Of a DNA stretch of 64,000 bases, positions 60,629 through 64,000 are shown in pieces; the stretch's first letter is position 1; every line of letters begins with the position of its first letter. The notes beneath the pieces are model-generated. The model was given only the letters and a program-made list of their open reading frames with translations, was not told where the DNA came from and did no database searches. Source of the stretch: Arthrobacter sp. UKPF54-2. GTDB taxonomy: Bacteria; Actinomycetota; Actinomycetes; Actinomycetales; Micrococcaceae. The stretch spans positions 744,001 to 808,000 of the forward strand of contig NZ_CP040174.1 in assembly GCF_007858535.1 (NCBI RefSeq), read 5' to 3'. The translations under genes and the position numbers were made by a program.

Positions 60629-61814
60629 CATCAGCAGCGTCGCCCGTCTTTCCGAACCGCTCAAGTTCGCCTACTGGGTCCCGAACGTCTCCGGCGGCCT
60701 GGTGGTCTCCACCATCGAACAGCGCACCGGCTGGGACTTCGAGTACAACAAGAAGCTGGCCCGGATCGCGGAGAACTCCGGCTTCGAATACGCCCTGACC
60801 CAGACCCGGTACGCCGCCTCCTACGGCGCCGACAAGCAGCACGAGGCGACGTCGTTCAGCCTGGCCCTCCTGGCCGCGACAGAACGCCTCAAGGTGATCT
60901 CCGCCGTGCACCCTGGCATGTGGCACCCCGGCGTGCTGGCCAAATACATCATCACCGCGGACCACATCTCCAACGGCCGCGCCGCCGTGAACATCGTCTC
61001 CGGCTGGCTCAAGGACGAGTTCACCAACTTCGGCCTTGAATGGCTGGAGCACGACGAGCGCTACGTCCGCACCGAGGAATTCATCCGGGTCCTCCGCGGG
61101 CTCTGGACCGAGCAGGACTACAGCCAGTCCGGCAAGTACTACAACATCAACAACTTCACCCTGCAGCCGGCCCCGGTGGACGTGCCGGGACGGGCGCACC
61201 CGGAGATCTTCTTCGGCGGCAACTCCACCGCGGCCCAGGCCACCGCCGGCCGGGTCGCCGACTGGTACTTCTCCAACGGCAAGGACCTCGAAGGCTTCAA
61301 GGAGAACATCGCCGGCGTCGTCGCGGCGGCCGGTGAGACCCGGCGCGGCGCTGAGGGGGCGCTACCCAACCCGAGGTTCGGCCTGAACGGCTTCGTGATT
61401 GCCCGCGATTCCGAGAAGGAAGCCCGCGACACCCTCCGCGAGATCGTCGAGAAGGCGCACAAGCCCGCCGTCGAGGGTTTCCGTGCCGCCGTGCAGGAGG
61501 CCGGCGCGTCCACGAAGGACGGCAAGGGGATGTGGGCCGATTCCAGCTTCGAGGACCTGGTCCAGTACAACGACGGCTTCAAGACCCAACTGATCGGAAC
61601 CCCGGAGCAGATCGCCGAGCGGATCGTGGCTTACAAGAAGATCGGTGTGAACCTGTTCCTCACCGGCTACCTGCACTTCCAGGAGGAAGTCGCGGCGTTC
61701 GGCGCGGACATCCTGCCGATCGTGCGCGAGCTTGAGACGGACCTGGCCCGGAAGAGCGGCGTCGAACTGGACCTCTCGCAGACCCCGGCGGCAAATGTGG
61801 AGGTGGCCGCGTAA
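60621..61814 (+). CDS. sfnG: Dimethylsulfone monooxygenase, FMNH2-dependent (SfnG)
   Basis: 397 aa, ATG overlapping the ligase by 8 bp. Luciferase-like flavin monooxygenase. The N-terminus KFAYWVPNVSGGLVVSTIEQRTGWDFEYN and the C-terminal FEDLVQYNDGFKTQLIGTPEQIAERIVAYK and TGYLHFQEEV match Pseudomonas SfnG, which converts dimethyl sulfone to methanesulfinate and formaldehyde using reduced FMN. The flavin reductase is not in the operon and must come from elsewhere. Formaldehyde could be removed by fdhA at 26995-28206. Confidence 0.9.
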   Translation: MTDISSVARLSEPLKFAYWVPNVSGGLVVSTIEQRTGWDFEYNKKLARIAENSGFEYALTQTRYAASYGADKQHEATSFSLALLAATERLKVISAVHPGMWHPGVLAKYIITADHISNGRAAVNIVSGWLKDEFTNFGLEWLEHDERYVRTEEFIRVLRGLWTEQDYSQSGKYYNINNFTLQPAPVDVPGRAHPEIFFGGNSTAAQATAGRVADWYFSNGKDLEGFKENIAGVVAAAGETRRGAEGALPNPRFGLNGFVIARDSEKEARDTLREIVEKAHKPAVEGFRAAVQEAGASTKDGKGMWADSSFEDLVQYNDGFKTQLIGTPEQIAERIVAYKKIGVNLFLTGYLHFQEEVAAFGADILPIVRELETDLARKSGVELDLSQTPAANVEVAA

Positions 61815-63154
61815 TGGCTGAGCGCAAGTTCGGGTTCCGCACCCGCGCCCTGCACGCCGGCGGCACCCCCGACGCCGAGCACGGCGCCCGTGCGGTGCCG
61901 ATCTATCAGACCACCTCCTTCGTGTTCAAGGACACCCAGGACGCCGCCAACCTCTTCGCGCTGCAGAAGTACGGCAACATCTACTCCCGGATCGGCAACC
62001 CCACGGTCGCCGCCTTCGAGGAGCGCATCGCCTCCCTCGAGGGCGGCATCGGCGCGGTGGCCACGTCCTCGGGCATGGCCGCGGAGTTCATCACCTTCGC
62101 CGCGCTGACCCAGTCCGGCGACCACATCGTCGCGGCCTCCCAGCTCTACGGCGGCACGGTCACCCAGCTGGACGTCACGCTGCGCCGCTTCGGCGTGGAC
62201 ACCACGTTCGTGGCCGGCACCGACCCGGCGGACTACGCCGCGGCCGTCCGGGACAACACCAAGGCGATCTTCGTGGAGGTGGTGGCCAACCCGTCATCGG
62301 AGGTCCAGGACCTGGCGGGGCTGGCGAAGGTGGCGCACGACGCCGGCATCCCCCTGGTCGTCGATGCCACCTTGAGCACCCCGTACCTGGTCCGGCCGAT
62401 CGAGCACGGGGCGGACATTGTGATCCACTCCGCCACGAAGTTCCTCGGCGGCCACGGCACCACCCTGGGCGGCGTGATCGTCGAGAGCGGCCGCTTCGAC
62501 TGGGGCAACGGCAAGTTCCCCACAATGACCGAACCCGTGGCTTCCTACGGCAACGTCTCCTGGTGGGGCAACTTCGGCGAATACGGCTTCCTGACCAAAC
62601 TGCGCTGCGAGCAACTGCGCGACATCGGGCCGGCGCTCTCCCCGCAGTCGGCGTTCCAGCTGCTGCAGGGCGTCGAAACCCTCCCGCAGCGCCTCGACGA
62701 ACACCTGAAAAACGCCCAGGCCGTGGCCGAATGGCTGGAAGCGGACGAGCGTGTGGCGTATGTAAACTACTCCGGCCTGCCCTCGCACCCGCACTTCGAG
62801 CGGGCGCAGAAGTACCTGCCGCTCGGCCCCGGCTCGGTGTTCTCCTTCGGTGTGAAGGGCGGCAGGGCCGCGGGCCAGAAGTTCATCGAGTCCCTGCAAC
62901 TGGCTTCACACCTGGCCAATGTCGGCGACTCCCGCACGCTGGTGATCCACCCCGGTTCCACCACGCACCAGCAGCTCAGCCCCGAACAGCTCGAGTCTGC
63001 CGGAGTCCCCGAGGACCTGGTCCGGATCTCGATCGGGCTCGAGGACATCGAGGACATCCTCTGGGACCTGGACCAGGCCCTGGACGCCGCGGCTGACGTA
63101 ACAGCCTCGGATGCCCTGTCGGCCGACACCTGCACGATCGGAGCAAACGCATGA
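61814..63154 (+). CDS. metY: O-acetylhomoserine (and O-acetylserine) sulfhydrylase
   Basis: 446 aa, ATG in a TAATG overlap with sfnG. PLP enzyme of the Cys/Met metabolism family; the Schiff-base lysine is K209 in HSATKFLGGHG. TRALHAGGTPDAEHGARAVPIYQTTSF and NPSSEVQDLAGLAKVAH are typical. It makes homocysteine from O-acetylhomoserine and sulfide, so its presence explains the SAM riboswitch. Contains the ~50-aa extension that separates MetY from MetB/MetC types. The next gene overlaps by ATGA. Confidence 0.95.
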   Translation: MAERKFGFRTRALHAGGTPDAEHGARAVPIYQTTSFVFKDTQDAANLFALQKYGNIYSRIGNPTVAAFEERIASLEGGIGAVATSSGMAAEFITFAALTQSGDHIVAASQLYGGTVTQLDVTLRRFGVDTTFVAGTDPADYAAAVRDNTKAIFVEVVANPSSEVQDLAGLAKVAHDAGIPLVVDATLSTPYLVRPIEHGADIVIHSATKFLGGHGTTLGGVIVESGRFDWGNGKFPTMTEPVASYGNVSWWGNFGEYGFLTKLRCEQLRDIGPALSPQSAFQLLQGVETLPQRLDEHLKNAQAVAEWLEADERVAYVNYSGLPSHPHFERAQKYLPLGPGSVFSFGVKGGRAAGQKFIESLQLASHLANVGDSRTLVIHPGSTTHQQLSPEQLESAGVPEDLVRISIGLEDIEDILWDLDQALDAAADVTASDALSADTCTIGANA

Positions 63155-63645
63155 GCACGCAAGAACGAACCTGGACCGGCCCCTCGGCGCCCGAACGGCT
63201 TGCCCTGCTGCGCCAAGCCAAGTCGATCGCGATCGTGGGCGCCTCGGACAAGCCCTCGCGTGCAAGCTACTTCGTGGCGACCTACCTGCAGTCCTCCACC
63301 CGCTACAAGGTGTACTTCGTGAACCCCGTGGTGAAGGAAATCCTGGGTGAACCGACCTACGCCTCGCTTGCGGACCTGCCGGAGAGCCCGGACATCGTGG
63401 ACGTGTTCCGCAAGCACGAGGACCTTCCGGGTGTCCTCGACGAGGCCGTCGCAGCCGGCGCCAAGACACTGTGGCTGCAACTGGGCTCGTGGCACGAGGA
63501 CGTCGCCAAGGAAGCCGAAGCGGCCGGGCTCGACGTCGTGATGGACCGCTGCGTGAAGATTGAGCATGCCCGGTTCCACGGCGGCCTGCACCTGGCTGGC
63601 TTCGACACCGGGGTGATCTCCTCCAAGCGCCAGGTCCTCGCCTAA
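63151..63645 (+). CDS. CoA-binding domain protein (YccU-like)
   Basis: 164 aa, ATG overlapping the metY stop. Rossmann CoA_binding domain: SIAIVGASDKPSRASYFVATYLQ, YFVNPVVKEILGEPTYASLADL, DIVDVFRKHEDLPGVLDEAVAAGAKTLWLQLG and DVVMDRCVKIEHARF, which is the complete family signature. Paralogue of 55012-55437. Cotranscription with metY is seen in other bacteria as well; it may bind CoA or an acyl-CoA and affect sulfur or acyl metabolism, but this is inference. Confidence 0.92.
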   Translation: MSTQERTWTGPSAPERLALLRQAKSIAIVGASDKPSRASYFVATYLQSSTRYKVYFVNPVVKEILGEPTYASLADLPESPDIVDVFRKHEDLPGVLDEAVAAGAKTLWLQLGSWHEDVAKEAEAAGLDVVMDRCVKIEHARFHGGLHLAGFDTGVISSKRQVLA

Positions 63646-63668
63646 CGGCACACTCCCTGGCGCCCACA

Positions 63669-63733
63669 CCCAAGTAGCTCGCAGTTGTTGTCGTTATGAG
63701 CACTCAAAACGACAACAACTGCGAGCTACTTGG
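63669..63733. repeat. Long palindrome, family D
   Basis: 31-bp arms with one mismatch and a 2-nt loop: CCAAGTAGCTCGCAGTTG at the left pairs with CAACTGCGAGCTACTTGG at the right, with a GTTATGAG/CTCAAAAC apex. Lies at the convergent end of the metY operon and the partial gene beyond. Confidence 0.95.
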
Positions 63734-63747
63734 GCTTTGGCGGGACC

Positions 63748-64000
63748 TTACGGCAGGTCGGACGACGACGTCGGCAGTTCCGGAACCGACGGGACGGTCG
63801 GCAGCGGGCTGCTGGGAGTGTTGCGGCCGTCCTGGCCGTCCTGGCCGTTCTGGCCGGGGACCACGGGGCGCTGTCCCGGCGTCGGCAGCACACCCCCGCG
63901 TCCCACTGCGGGAGGCGTGGGAACGGGGCCTGGGTGCTTCGGCGCCGGCACGGTTGCCGCCGGGGAGGGCTCCGCCGGAGTCGTACCGTGCGGGGAGGTG
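63748..64000 (-). CDS. C-terminal Pro/Gly/Ser-rich tail of a protein running off the window
   Basis: The minus-strand frame is open from the window end to a stop at 63748-63750. The ~83 visible residues are low complexity (Pro, Thr, Gly, with GQNGQDGQDG and TVPSVPELP). Such tails occur at the end of actinobacterial cell-wall proteins such as transglycosylase/penicillin-binding proteins, but no domain is visible, so no function is assigned. Confidence 0.55.
   Translation of the reverse strand, partial: TSPHGTTPAEPSPAATVPAPKHPGPVPTPPAVGRGGVLPTPGQRPVVPGQNGQDGQDGRNTPSSPLPTVPSVPELPTSSSDLP

Overview
The window reads as a chromosomal segment of a high-GC Gram-positive actinomycete of the Micrococcales, most like Arthrobacter or Pseudarthrobacter. 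The reasons are the very high GC in third codon positions, frequent GTG starts, a RamB-type regulator divergent from isocitrate lyase, the small SRP RNA next to dnaX, and the three-gene PurS/PurQ/PurL system. It is mostly ordinary chromosome. There is one IS1249-type insertion sequence (31624-33021) but no prophage, CRISPR array or integrase.

Layout. 1-5000: end of a VOC-like gene, a NUDIX-like protein, an unrecognised Ala/Pro-linker protein, an SRPBCC protein, tgt and a dienelactone hydrolase. 5000-13000: an AbiEi-like/DUF559 nuclease gene bracketed by two related palindromes, a queuosine-precursor transporter, an MHS-type permease, pdxK, a lipoprotein serpin and a pyruvate oxidase (poxB). 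13000-18000: ramB divergent from aceA-aceB (glyoxylate shunt). 18000-31500: a CynX-type permease, GNAT and DsbA-like proteins, regulators, a LytR_C protein, a HAD protein, a Stealth phosphotransferase, a phosphodiesterase, glutathione-independent formaldehyde dehydrogenase, glutathione peroxidase, a secreted M23 peptidase and an MpaB-type oxygenase. 31600-43100: IS1249, tRNA-Ser(GGA), SRP RNA, dnaX-recR, a GNAT gene, lysC, two small paralogues, an OhrR/MarR regulator, and a three-gene operon with two subtilisin-inhibitor-like proteins. 43100-55500: a large secreted subtilase, purS-purQ-purL, a second bracketed AbiEi/DUF559-type gene, and a series of small minus-strand genes. 55600-63650: a SAM riboswitch followed by a tightly overlapping operon, ssuB-ssuA-ssuC, an acetyl-CoA-synthetase-like gene, sfnG, metY and a CoA-binding protein. 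The operon looks built to move sulfur from sulfonates or dimethyl sulfone into homocysteine and methionine.

The most unusual feature is the intergenic DNA. Several families of long palindromes (stems of roughly 20-31 bp) occupy gene junctions. Both AbiEi/DUF559 nuclease-like genes are flanked on each side by palindromes of one family, and a different family for each gene (5011-6146 and 50521-51637). Solo copies of the same families lie elsewhere. This resembles the organisation of REP elements with their RAYT transposases, but with an unrelated nuclease fold, and it is my main candidate for an undescribed system. A separate array of seven GACGCTCCC cores with exact 32-bp phasing (12879-13069) and two clusters of GGACATGTCC-type repeats around dnaX-recR add to the picture.
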